A DNA stretch of 64,000 bases, taken from assembly GCA_030065125.1 (NCBI GenBank), contig JASJDM010000011.1, forward strand, positions 16,915-80,914, written 5' to 3'. Shown here in pieces: positions 33,963 through 42,018 of this stretch. The DNA comes from Lysobacterales bacterium. Its GTDB lineage: Bacteria; Pseudomonadota; Gammaproteobacteria; Xanthomonadales; SZUA-38. Under the pieces are notes generated by a model. It did not search any database. It had not been told where the DNA came from and saw nothing but the letters and a program-made list of their open reading frames with translations. A program made the translations under genes and the position numbers. Positions within the stretch are counted from its first letter, which is position 1; every line of letters starts with the position of its first letter.

Positions 33963-36814
33963 AGTTGCGGTCCATCACCTTGATCGCTCTATTTTTAGGG
34001 GCAGGCGTCCAGGCTCAGGAAATCAGTCTGATCTCTACACCTGAGGATCCGCTGGTACTGGGGGTTCAGGGCAACGCGGACAGCAGCAGCTGCCGGCTGG
34101 GCGGCAACCGCTACGTCGTCTTCAGCTCAACCGCGCAAAATCTCGTCCCCGGCGACCAAAATGGCAGCGCGGATATTTTCTTGCGGGACCGGGCGATGGA
34201 AACGCTCGAGCGAGTCAGCGTGGACGACGCCGGTCTGGGGGCGCCTGGCAACAGCCTCCGCCCGGATGTGAGTGACGATGGCCGTTTCGTGGTTTTCGAA
34301 TCAGCCGCTGTCCTCGCGCCGGGCGCCCCTGGCACTGGCGTGGTCCACGTTTTTTTGCGCGACCGGACGCTGGGCACAACAAAACTCATCTCCAGAACCG
34401 CCACAGAGGTTGGCAACGCACAAAGCAGCCAGCCGCGCATCAACGCCAGCGGAACGCAGGTGGTGTTCCGGTCGGCGGCTTCCAATCTGGTGACCGGCGA
34501 CACGGACAACTGCACCGACATTTTTGTCTACGACCTTGCCACGGAAAGCATTCAGAGAGCCTCAACCACCGCAACCGGTGGTCAGGCGAACAACTGCCAT
34601 CACGACCCGGATATTGCCGACGACGGCCGAACGGTGGTTTTTCTGTCTGACGCCAGCGATCTCGTGGGTAACGACAACAACTTCCATCGAGATCTGTTTC
34701 GCAAAGACCTCGTTACCGGCGTGGTTGACCGGCTGTCTGTCGACCCCTCCGGCGGTGACCCGGACCGCAGCAGTCAGCGACCGTCAATAACCGATGGCGG
34801 AGAGGTTGTGGCGTTTGCCTCCCGGGCAAGAAACCTGGTCACCGGCGACAACTTCCTCCAGACGGACATTTTTCTTCACGATCCGCTGCTGGCGCCACCG
34901 ATTGTCCGCATCAACCTGCCCGAGGCCGGCGGGGAGGCTAACCGTCAAAGCGAGGCGCCCGCCATCAGCGGTGACGGTCAATTTACGGTTTTTGAGAGCC
35001 GCGCCACCAACCTGGTGGCCACGCAAATCGTCGCGGAGATTCAGCCGTTTTTCTACGATCGGGGCAGCGCCTCCCTGACGCCGTTGCTTACGGTGCCCGG
35101 CACTCAGGCCACCGGCCCGGCCATCAGTCCGGACGGGTCTTTGGTCTGCGTGGAAAGCGAAAGCGAGCTGACCGTGGCGGACCAGAACGTCACCATCAAT
35201 GACATCCACTCCTGGGCCAGCGCCGACGGCACCTGGCAAACCGAAAGCGTGGCCACCGACCCGGTGCCCACCGCCAGCAACGGTCACAGCCGCCGTCCCG
35301 ACATCAGCGATGATCCGCGCTTTGTCGTTTTCCATTCCGAGGCTTCCATCCTCGACGACGAACTGATTGATGACGGCCAGCATACCGACATCTTTTTTCT
35401 GGACCGCGAAACCGGCGCTGTCGAGCGTTATCCCCACGCGGGCAACGGCGCGCCGGCCAACGCCTCCAGCATTGACCCCACGGTTTCGGCTGACGCGCGT
35501 TTTGTCGCTTTCTCCACCCGCGCAACCAATCTGTTTGCTGCCGACCTCGAAGCGAATCTCGACGTTGTTCACCTGGACCGACTGACCGGCGACATGACGC
35601 TGATCAGCGAGACGCTGATCGCTGACGGCGATTCGGACCAGGCGCAGATCGATGGGTCCGGTAACCGCGTGATCTTTCGCAGCACCTCGGAGTTACTGGT
35701 GGCCGGCGACAGCAATCAGTCCACCGATATTTTCCTGTGGCGGTCCGGCTCCGACCTGGAGCGCATCAGCGTGTCTTCGACGGAGACCCAGGGCGACGAC
35801 CACAGCAAAGCGGCGAGACTTTCAAGTGACGGGCTGTTTGCCGTGTTTGTGTCCAGCGCAACAAATCTGGTAAACGGCGACACCGCCGGCTTGGACGACA
35901 TCTTCCTGCGCGACATCGCCAGCGGCGCCACCGAGCGGGTTTCTGAGCAGCCTGGCGGCATCGAGGCCAACGCCGACAGCCTTGCCGCCGACGTCGCCGC
36001 CGGCGGGCGTTATGTGGCCTACGTAACCCACGCCGACAACCTTGCGGGTGAGGATCGTGCCGGCCTGGACGTTCTTCGCTGGGATCGATTTACCGGGCTT
36101 GCTGAAAACGTCAGCGCCATCCTGCCCGTGGACGAAGCGGTAACCGCAGACGTTGTACGGATCAGCGACAACGGCCGCTACGTGGTGTTCTCATCGCAGC
36201 GGGAGATCGGGCTTCAGATGCTTCAAAACCTGTGGCGATACGATCACCGCGAGGCGCAGCTGGTGCAGGTCAGCAGCGCCTCGGTGGGCGTGGGAAGCCA
36301 GGCTAGGATCGACGGCGCGGCAATTCATAAAAGCGCACATTACGCCGTATTCGGAGGCGAAGACGATGGTCTGACCCCGGATGATTACAACGGCTTTTTC
36401 GATATCTACCTTTCAGACCTGCGCGGCCCGCCGGGCATCCTGGGCTTCGAACAATCGCAAATTGTCGTTGACGAAAGCGTTGGCGCCGTCGAACTGGTCG
36501 TGCAGCGCAACAACGGCGCACGGGACGCCGTCAGCATCGACTATGACACGACCAACGGTTCGGCTATCGGCGGTGCTGATTTTACCGCCACGTCCGGGGT
36601 GTTGATTTTCGGAGACGCCGACGACAACGACCAGCGCATCACCGTTCAGATCATCGACGACGACGAACACGAACCCGATCAGGATTTTCGAGTGGCGCTG
36701 ACCAATCCTCAAGGCGGCGCAAACCTGGGTCCGGTCACGCAATTTCTGATCACAATCATCGACAACGATCCGCTGGTCGATCCGGTTTTCTCAGACAGTT
36801 TTGAAGCGCCATAG
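33959..36814 (+). CDS. Secreted TolB-like beta-propeller protein with Calx-beta domain and FSDSFE tail (paralog 2)
   Basis: A 951-aa tandem paralog of the preceding protein, sharing the signal-peptide context and the mature start QEISLIS-x-P-x-DPLVLG. Propeller blades (VSDDGRFVVFESAAVLAPG, ADDGRTVVFLSDASDLVGND, SSDGLFAVFVSSATNLVNGD) fill residues 20-800. A Calx-beta domain then occupies about 823-935 (VDESVGAVELVVQRNNG, GADFTATSGVLIFGD, ITVQIIDDDEHEPDQDF), a Ca-binding immunoglobulin-like fold found in adhesins. FSDSFE is at 944-949, two residues from the end. It starts by a 4-base ATGA overlap with the upstream gene and is followed after 18 bp by the porin gene, so the three form an operon. 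Confidence 0.88.
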   Translation: MKLRSITLIALFLGAGVQAQEISLISTPEDPLVLGVQGNADSSSCRLGGNRYVVFSSTAQNLVPGDQNGSADIFLRDRAMETLERVSVDDAGLGAPGNSLRPDVSDDGRFVVFESAAVLAPGAPGTGVVHVFLRDRTLGTTKLISRTATEVGNAQSSQPRINASGTQVVFRSAASNLVTGDTDNCTDIFVYDLATESIQRASTTATGGQANNCHHDPDIADDGRTVVFLSDASDLVGNDNNFHRDLFRKDLVTGVVDRLSVDPSGGDPDRSSQRPSITDGGEVVAFASRARNLVTGDNFLQTDIFLHDPLLAPPIVRINLPEAGGEANRQSEAPAISGDGQFTVFESRATNLVATQIVAEIQPFFYDRGSASLTPLLTVPGTQATGPAISPDGSLVCVESESELTVADQNVTINDIHSWASADGTWQTESVATDPVPTASNGHSRRPDISDDPRFVVFHSEASILDDELIDDGQHTDIFFLDRETGAVERYPHAGNGAPANASSIDPTVSADARFVAFSTRATNLFAADLEANLDVVHLDRLTGDMTLISETLIADGDSDQAQIDGSGNRVIFRSTSELLVAGDSNQSTDIFLWRSGSDLERISVSSTETQGDDHSKAARLSSDGLFAVFVSSATNLVNGDTAGLDDIFLRDIASGATERVSEQPGGIEANADSLAADVAAGGRYVAYVTHADNLAGEDRAGLDVLRWDRFTGLAENVSAILPVDEAVTADVVRISDNGRYVVFSSQREIGLQMLQNLWRYDHREAQLVQVSSASVGVGSQARIDGAAIHKSAHYAVFGGEDDGLTPDDYNGFFDIYLSDLRGPPGILGFEQSQIVVDESVGAVELVVQRNNGARDAVSIDYDTTNGSAIGGADFTATSGVLIFGDADDNDQRITVQIIDDDEHEPDQDFRVALTNPQGGANLGPVTQFLITIIDNDPLVDPVFSDSFEAP

Positions 36815-36832
36815 CGCTTAGGGGAGGTCACG

Positions 36833-37558
36833 ATGAGTATGAAAGATGTTGGGAGAGGTGCGCTTTTTTTTGCGATCCTGTTTGGCGTGCGTAATCCGGC
36901 GGCGGCGGAATGGCCTGCGGTCGACACCGCTTACAGTGTTGCAGTGGTCTCGGATTACCTGTTCCGGGGCGTGTCCCAAAGCCGAGGAAAAGCCGCGGTC
37001 CAGGGGTCCGTGGATATCAGCCATGCCAGTGGCATCTATGGATCGCTTTGGGCCTCGACCGTCGACTTCACCGCTGACGGCAGCCCTCCTGACGGCGCAG
37101 ATCTTGAGGTGGACCTGTACCTGGGTGTCCGCTTTGACGTGGGGTCAAATGTGGCGGGAGACATCAGCTGGGTGCAGTACCGCTACCCCGGAACTTACCA
37201 GGGGATCGACTACGACTACTCAGAATGGCTGGCCACCGTTTATCTCGGCGAACGCATATCGATGGCTGCCGGCTATTCCAATGATGTGTTCAACAGCGAT
37301 AAATCGGGATGGTACGCCGAGGCCGGATTTCACCAGTCGCTTCCCCGGGAGCTGTCGCTGGCCCTGACCATGGGACACTACGAGTTGGACCAGGCACTGG
37401 GCGACAGCTACCAATATGGCTCACTGACGCTGGCCGGTCGAATCCAGCAGCTCAACTGGACATTAGGTTTCACCACGACCGCCGGGGCGGAGTTGTTTGA
37501 CCCGGCGACGACGGGATCACGCTGGAGTGCTGCCGTTCGGGTCGATTTCGGCGAATGA
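36833..37558 (+). CDS. TorF-family putative porin (Gcw_chp)
   Basis: A 241-aa outer-membrane protein with a signal peptide (ending around AAAEW). It has the family hallmark VVSDYLFRGVSQSRGKAAVQ and repeated amphipathic strands (LEVDLYLGVRFDVGSNVAGD, YSEWLATVYLGERISMAAGY), ending WSAAVRVDFGE. Proteins of this family (TIGR02001) are small barrels of uncertain transport function. GGGAGG lies just before the ATG. It is the third gene of the propeller operon, with 18 bp between. Confidence 0.9.
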   Translation: MSMKDVGRGALFFAILFGVRNPAAAEWPAVDTAYSVAVVSDYLFRGVSQSRGKAAVQGSVDISHASGIYGSLWASTVDFTADGSPPDGADLEVDLYLGVRFDVGSNVAGDISWVQYRYPGTYQGIDYDYSEWLATVYLGERISMAAGYSNDVFNSDKSGWYAEAGFHQSLPRELSLALTMGHYELDQALGDSYQYGSLTLAGRIQQLNWTLGFTTTAGAELFDPATTGSRWSAAVRVDFGE

Positions 37559-37637
37559 ATTTGTGGTCGCGTCAGCTCTGGAAAACCCGGCATCGTCGAG
37601 GAAAGGGGTTTGTTTCAGGGCAAGCTGGTTCTCGTGG

Positions 37638-38903
37638 CTAGTTCGGGACCTGACCCGCGTCCTCGTACTCGTCCGAAAGGAATGGGCCACATTTCCTGTT
37701 CGGACCGATGCGCAAGGTAAGATCTGCACATAGAGATTGCGCACCATCGCGATCCCCCATCTGATTTCGAACACTCGCCAGACCCACGGTGGCACCAACA
37801 TGCAAGGGGGTGTGTTCCAGCACTCGGCGATACCACCGCTCTGCGAGTTCGATGCGTCCGGCAGTGAAAAAGGTGTCACCGATACTCGCCCCCAGCTCTG
37901 CCTGCCACCGTCCAATGCGCTGAGGGTCCCTGGCATAGCGCTTTCCCATTGCCTCATAGGCACGCACGAAATTGTCGATAGCTGCGTCCGGGTCATTGTC
38001 GATCGAGTCCAGCTCCCCGAGGTTGATCAACGCCTCCCACATTTCCGGGTCCAGTTCGAGGGCCTTGGCATAGTGGGCACGGGCCCGGTCCAGTTCACCC
38101 GACAGTGACAGCGCCAGGCCGAGCGCCTTGTGGTGACCTGGATCATCGGGATCTACGGCGACCGCCGCCTCTGCATGTTCGACAGCACGGTCCAGGGTCG
38201 ACCGGGACCAGGGCGTGCCCCGTCGATCGCTCTTGATCATTGCCGCGACACTGGCCTGATCAGAGGGCGTCTCTGGCCCGTCTTCAGGCCAGCGGATGAT
38301 GCGCTGGACCAGCACGTTGGCCATGCCGGCTCTGGCCGTGGCCAGGTCAGGCTGTCGTGCCAGCAGCCGCTGATAAAGAGCGGCTGCAACTTCGTTGCCC
38401 TCCCGGGTGAACTGGTAGTAGTGATCATGCGCCCGCTCCAGTAACACCGCATCATCAGGATCAGCGCTTGGGCTGTCCGTGCCATCGGGTCCTGTCACCG
38501 AGCGAATTCCAACAGCGAAGATCGCCAACACCGCCATCACGGCGGCCACGGCCCACCCCATCTTCCTCCCTGATGATTCAGGCACAGGCTGAAGTGGCTG
38601 CAGCAAGCGGTAACCACGCTTGGGCAGGGTCTCCACGAAGCGTGCCTCTCGTGCCTCATCGCCGAGCGCACGGCGCAACTTGAGCACGCACCGAGCCAGC
38701 GCATCGTCACCCACCACTGAATCGGGCCACAACGCCGCCATCAGATCTTCGCGCGCCACCATGTCCGGACTGGCATCAGCCAGAACCCTGAGCAGCTCCA
38801 TCACCTTGGGCTCCAGGCGGATCGATTCCGACCCACGGACGAGTGTTCCAGCGTGAACATTTACGGTCCAGGGGCCCAGGATAAATGTATGATTCTTCAG
38901 CAA
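37638..38903 (-). CDS. Membrane-anchored winged-helix regulator with TPRs
   Basis: A 421-aa CadC-like regulator. The OmpR/PhoB-type winged helix is at about 6-102 (LEPKVMELLRVLADASPDMV, REDLMAALWPD, CVLKLRRALGDEAREARFV, TLPKRGYRLL), the TM helix at 115-134, and TPR units at about 155-400 (HHKALGLALSLSGELDRARA, YAKALELDPEMWEALINLG). The start is a TTG at 38903, the only start that keeps the whole DNA-binding domain. An ATG 14 bases upstream is out of frame across a run of seven T residues; one extra T would bring it in frame. The gene is divergent from the S41 peptidase gene, 104 bp away, which is a natural target candidate. Confidence 0.9.
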   Translation of the reverse strand: MLKNHTFILGPWTVNVHAGTLVRGSESIRLEPKVMELLRVLADASPDMVAREDLMAALWPDSVVGDDALARCVLKLRRALGDEAREARFVETLPKRGYRLLQPLQPVPESSGRKMGWAVAAVMAVLAIFAVGIRSVTGPDGTDSPSADPDDAVLLERAHDHYYQFTREGNEVAAALYQRLLARQPDLATARAGMANVLVQRIIRWPEDGPETPSDQASVAAMIKSDRRGTPWSRSTLDRAVEHAEAAVAVDPDDPGHHKALGLALSLSGELDRARAHYAKALELDPEMWEALINLGELDSIDNDPDAAIDNFVRAYEAMGKRYARDPQRIGRWQAELGASIGDTFFTAGRIELAERWYRRVLEHTPLHVGATVGLASVRNQMGDRDGAQSLCADLTLRIGPNRKCGPFLSDEYEDAGQVPN

Positions 38904-39007
38904 AAAAAGACGGTCATCTTTTGGTCAGGAAAAAAGGAGGCCCCGGCCATGGGCAACGGAAACGCCAGCGGAGAGTCTAGCAGCCACCTGAACACCGGGC
39001 CACGACC

Positions 39008-40453
39008 ATGACTGCTACTCGTTACCTTGCTCTCTACATCAGCCTGATCACCCTGTGCACTCCGGCCCTGTCCGGCTCAATGTTGTCTCCGGACATCATC
39101 CGCAAGGACTTCACCCAGCTTTACGAGTCGCTCCAGTCGGCACACGTGGATCTCTACGTCTCGATGTCCGAGTCGGATTACGACCGGGCCTTTCGACAGA
39201 CCCTTGAGCGCTTCACCCAACCCATGCCCCAGACGGATGTGATCGCGGAATTCCAGAGGTTTGTCGCGCTGGGCAACGTGGCCCATGCCCGGGTCGAATC
39301 CGCGGCCGCGGCCTTCTCGGACTATCTGGCGGCCGGCGGCACCATGCTGCCACTCAGCCTTCGAATCCAGGGCGACCGGGCGTTCGTGACGGACTTCTTT
39401 GGGGACGGACCTCAACCGTCCCCCGGCGACGAAATCATCCGGTTCAACAGCGAACCCACCGTAGCGATGCTGCAGCGATTTCGCGCCCACGTGTCGGCGG
39501 ACACCAGACTGCTCGCCAATACGCAGATAGAGATCCAACTTCCCCGCCTGGTCTGGCACGCCTACGGCGACAGAGCGTCATTTGATGTGGTTCTCCGGAA
39601 CGCCGATGGCCGCGAAGTCGCCATGACCATCGAATCCGTTTCGTACCAGGTGGCCCAGGGAGCCGCAGGCCGGCACACCAGCGGACTGGAACTCAGCTGG
39701 AGCGACCGCGAAGCCAGGGTCCTGCCGGACGGGATCGCCTACTTGCGTCCCGGACCGTTCTACAGCACGGAGGGCGATGATCCGTGGAACACCGCCGGCT
39801 TCAGGACATTCGTCGACGATGCCTTCGGCAAGTTCATGGAAGCTGACAGCTCCAGGCTTTTGATAGATCTTCGCAACAACCCGGGGGGTGACGCCTCGTT
39901 CAGTGATCTGATGATCGCCTGGCTCGCGGATCGACCGTTCCGGTTCTACTCCGAGTTTCGGGTCCGGGTCAGCCCGGAAGCCGAAGCTTCCAACGCGACC
40001 CGACTGGTGGGCGACGACGTCCACTGGGTCAGCCGTGCATACGCGCGGGAATTCGCGTCACGCAAGGACGGCGAGACCTTCTCGTTTGAAATGCCCTTCG
40101 TGCAACCCCGGGAGGGCCAGCGCTTCCAGGGAGACGTCTACGTGCTGGTCAATCGACATTCCTATTCCAACGCCGTCACCACGGCCGCCATACTCCAGGA
40201 TTACGAATTTGCTGTTGTTCTCGGCGAAGAAACCGCTGATCTCGCTTCCACCCTGGGTGCCATGGAACATTTCACGCTGGATGAGACGGGCATACGAGTG
40301 GGCTTTCCCAAGGCACAGATCGTGCGACCAAACGGTGACGCGACACGCCGCGGCGTCATCCCGGACCTGCAAATCCAGACTCCCCGGATCGAAGGCAAGG
40401 AAGATCCAGTGCTCAAGGCGGCGCTCGCCCTGATCAATAATCAGGGCCGATGA
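39008..40453 (+). CDS. Secreted S41-family serine peptidase
   Basis: A 481-aa exported protein (signal peptide 1-22, ending PALSG) of the tail-specific/C-terminal processing peptidase superfamily. An N-terminal helical cap (DIIRKDFTQLYESLQSAHVD) is followed by a PDZ-like stretch (about 100-190; PLSLRIQGDRAFVTDFFGD, PSPGDEIIRFNSEP). The catalytic domain comes next, with LLIDLRNNPGGD and VLVNRHSYSNAVTTAA, where Ser387 is the probable nucleophile. VVLGEETA follows as expected. It should cut peptides or protein tails in the periplasm or outside. The upstream region is shared with a divergent membrane winged-helix regulator. The ribosome binding site is not obvious. Confidence 0.88.
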   Translation: MTATRYLALYISLITLCTPALSGSMLSPDIIRKDFTQLYESLQSAHVDLYVSMSESDYDRAFRQTLERFTQPMPQTDVIAEFQRFVALGNVAHARVESAAAAFSDYLAAGGTMLPLSLRIQGDRAFVTDFFGDGPQPSPGDEIIRFNSEPTVAMLQRFRAHVSADTRLLANTQIEIQLPRLVWHAYGDRASFDVVLRNADGREVAMTIESVSYQVAQGAAGRHTSGLELSWSDREARVLPDGIAYLRPGPFYSTEGDDPWNTAGFRTFVDDAFGKFMEADSSRLLIDLRNNPGGDASFSDLMIAWLADRPFRFYSEFRVRVSPEAEASNATRLVGDDVHWVSRAYAREFASRKDGETFSFEMPFVQPREGQRFQGDVYVLVNRHSYSNAVTTAAILQDYEFAVVLGEETADLASTLGAMEHFTLDETGIRVGFPKAQIVRPNGDATRRGVIPDLQIQTPRIEGKEDPVLKAALALINNQGR

Positions 40454-40578
40454 CGATCCTTGGGGGACGTGACGGACAAACCAGACAGGCATTGAGCGCG
40501 CACCTGGGCCTTGGAGGCGGGCAAACCAGGAGGAGAATCAGCAGCGAGACGCGCGTCTGACCCCGGTTGATTCCACCC

Positions 40579-41916
40579 TCAGCGACTCAAGTTCGCGCAA
40601 AATACATCCGGCGACAGTCGCTGCAGCGCAATGGTCCCCGATGGCCCGTCGTCCAGCGCATATTCGAAGATGGCCTCGGTGCAGCTGGAAAACGACAGCG
40701 TTGCGCTGCCCGAAGGGCTGGTGGTGACCGCATCGGGGCGGTCGAACGCGCCCCCCGCAGTGGTGAAAATGTCCAGGGCGGCGCTGTTGTCCACATAGGG
40801 GCCCTGGGCGGTCAGCCAGCGATGCTCAGGAACGCCCAGCTTGGCCTCCGCGGGTGCCTCAAAGGTAAACCAGGCGGCAAACAGGGTCCGATCGCTGGTG
40901 ATGACGTCGAACAGGAGGCCCTGACCGGCGGTTTCAGGGTTGAACCAGGCCCCACTGAGGCCGGCATTGATGGCAAAAGCCGGCTGGCCTGCGCCCCGAT
41001 CGATGACCCGGACCAGGCTGGGATTCAGATCGAATTGGGAAAACACCAGGGTGGTTCCGGCCGTTGATTCCGCCTCGTTGACGTATATAAAGCGACCATC
41101 GGGGCTGAGCGCGATGCCGTTTGGCGAGGAAAAGCTGCTCTCCAGCAGCGCTCCGTCGTTGTGCCCGCGAGTGCCGTCTCCGGCGATCACCGTCAACTCT
41201 CCATCCAGGGTGAGCTCAAAAATCTGGGCCGTTGCGTTGCTGACCACAAACAGGCTGCCGTTGTTGAAGGTGATGTGTCCGTTCCCCCCGCTGGCTCTGA
41301 AGCTGCTGGTGGGCGTTCGCGCCAGGATGCTCATCTGCCCACCGGGTGTGATTTTCACCACCGCCCCGTTGTTGAAGTTGGCGGCATAGAGATTGCCCGC
41401 AGTGTCGATGGTCAGGCCGTTGGGGCAGGAAAGCGGTGACCCGCTGACGAAATTCACCCCAGCACCATTTTGGATCCGGCTGATCGAGTTGTTGCCGCAG
41501 TTGGCCACAAAGATGGTGCCATCCGCATCCAGGGCGACTCCCACGGGACTGGAGAACCCGCTGCTGGCCAGTGTCGTCACGTTGCCGGAGGGGTCGATGC
41601 GGTCGACGCGGTTGCCCTGGATGTTGGCCTGGATCAGATTTCCCTGGGCGTCAAATTCGTTGCCAGAGGGCCCCGCCAGGCCAGTGGCAAAAACCGATAC
41701 CGTGCCGTCCGGGGTTACCCGGTACACCGTATTGCCGTTGGCGTTGTTGAGGCGATCCCCAAAGTCGGCCACGTACAGGTTGCCGTCCGGGCCCAGGCTC
41801 ACATCGCCGCTGGCATCGATGGAATTGACCAGGGTTGAGACCTGCTGGGCCGATGCAGGCTGCGCAGAAGAGCAACAGACAAGACCCAGCAGCAAAAAGA
41901 TTCGTCCAGATGGCAC
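40579..41916 (-). CDS. Secreted NHL/SMP-30-like beta-propeller with novel C-terminal domain
   Basis: A 445-aa exported protein starting at a GTG with GGAGGA nine bases upstream; the signal peptide ends at about residue 23 (PASAQ). Residues about 25-300 form an NHL/gluconolactonase-like propeller (VSLGPDGNLYVADFGD, VGVALDADGTIFVANCGN, NGLTIDTAGNLYAANFNN, NGIALSPDGRFIYVNEAES). The C-terminal ~130 residues are a separate domain with GLSGAWFNPETAGQGLLFDV, LFAAWFTFE, RWLTAQGPYVDNSA and a Cys in FSSCTEAIFEY. I have the impression that this W-F-N-P-E-T-x-G-Q-G module recurs in secreted gammaproteobacterial proteins, but I know no name for it. The protein may bind carbohydrate or another extracellular ligand. 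It follows the winged-helix/propeller regulator gene on the same strand. Confidence 0.85.
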   Translation of the reverse strand: MPSGRIFLLLGLVCCSSAQPASAQQVSTLVNSIDASGDVSLGPDGNLYVADFGDRLNNANGNTVYRVTPDGTVSVFATGLAGPSGNEFDAQGNLIQANIQGNRVDRIDPSGNVTTLASSGFSSPVGVALDADGTIFVANCGNNSISRIQNGAGVNFVSGSPLSCPNGLTIDTAGNLYAANFNNGAVVKITPGGQMSILARTPTSSFRASGGNGHITFNNGSLFVVSNATAQIFELTLDGELTVIAGDGTRGHNDGALLESSFSSPNGIALSPDGRFIYVNEAESTAGTTLVFSQFDLNPSLVRVIDRGAGQPAFAINAGLSGAWFNPETAGQGLLFDVITSDRTLFAAWFTFEAPAEAKLGVPEHRWLTAQGPYVDNSAALDIFTTAGGAFDRPDAVTTSPSGSATLSFSSCTEAIFEYALDDGPSGTIALQRLSPDVFCANLSR

Positions 41917-41990
41917 CGGTCACGGTCCTCCGTTTGCGAAAGCATCGCCAGGAAATATACGAGCGCCAGGGGCCTGGGCCCGGGAAAAAC

Positions 41991-42006
41991 TTGTCGCTTT
42001 TTGTCG
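41991..42006 (-). promoter_or_regulatory. Two TTGTCG direct repeats, 10 bp apart
   Basis: TTGTCG occurs at 41991-41996 and 42001-42006 (CGACAA on the minus strand), 75-90 bp upstream of the NHL-propeller gene start. The spacing resembles the other repeat arrays, but only two units are present and the motif differs. A possible -10-like GTATATTT follows about 35 bp downstream. Weak candidate. Confidence 0.3.
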
Positions 42007-42018
42007 TTTAGCCGGCTT

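Noticed and set aside
40549..40575. Segment near TCTGACCCCGGTTGATTCC as a second copy of the REP-like palindrome
   Set aside because: Only TGACCCC is shared and no facing arm is present nearby.
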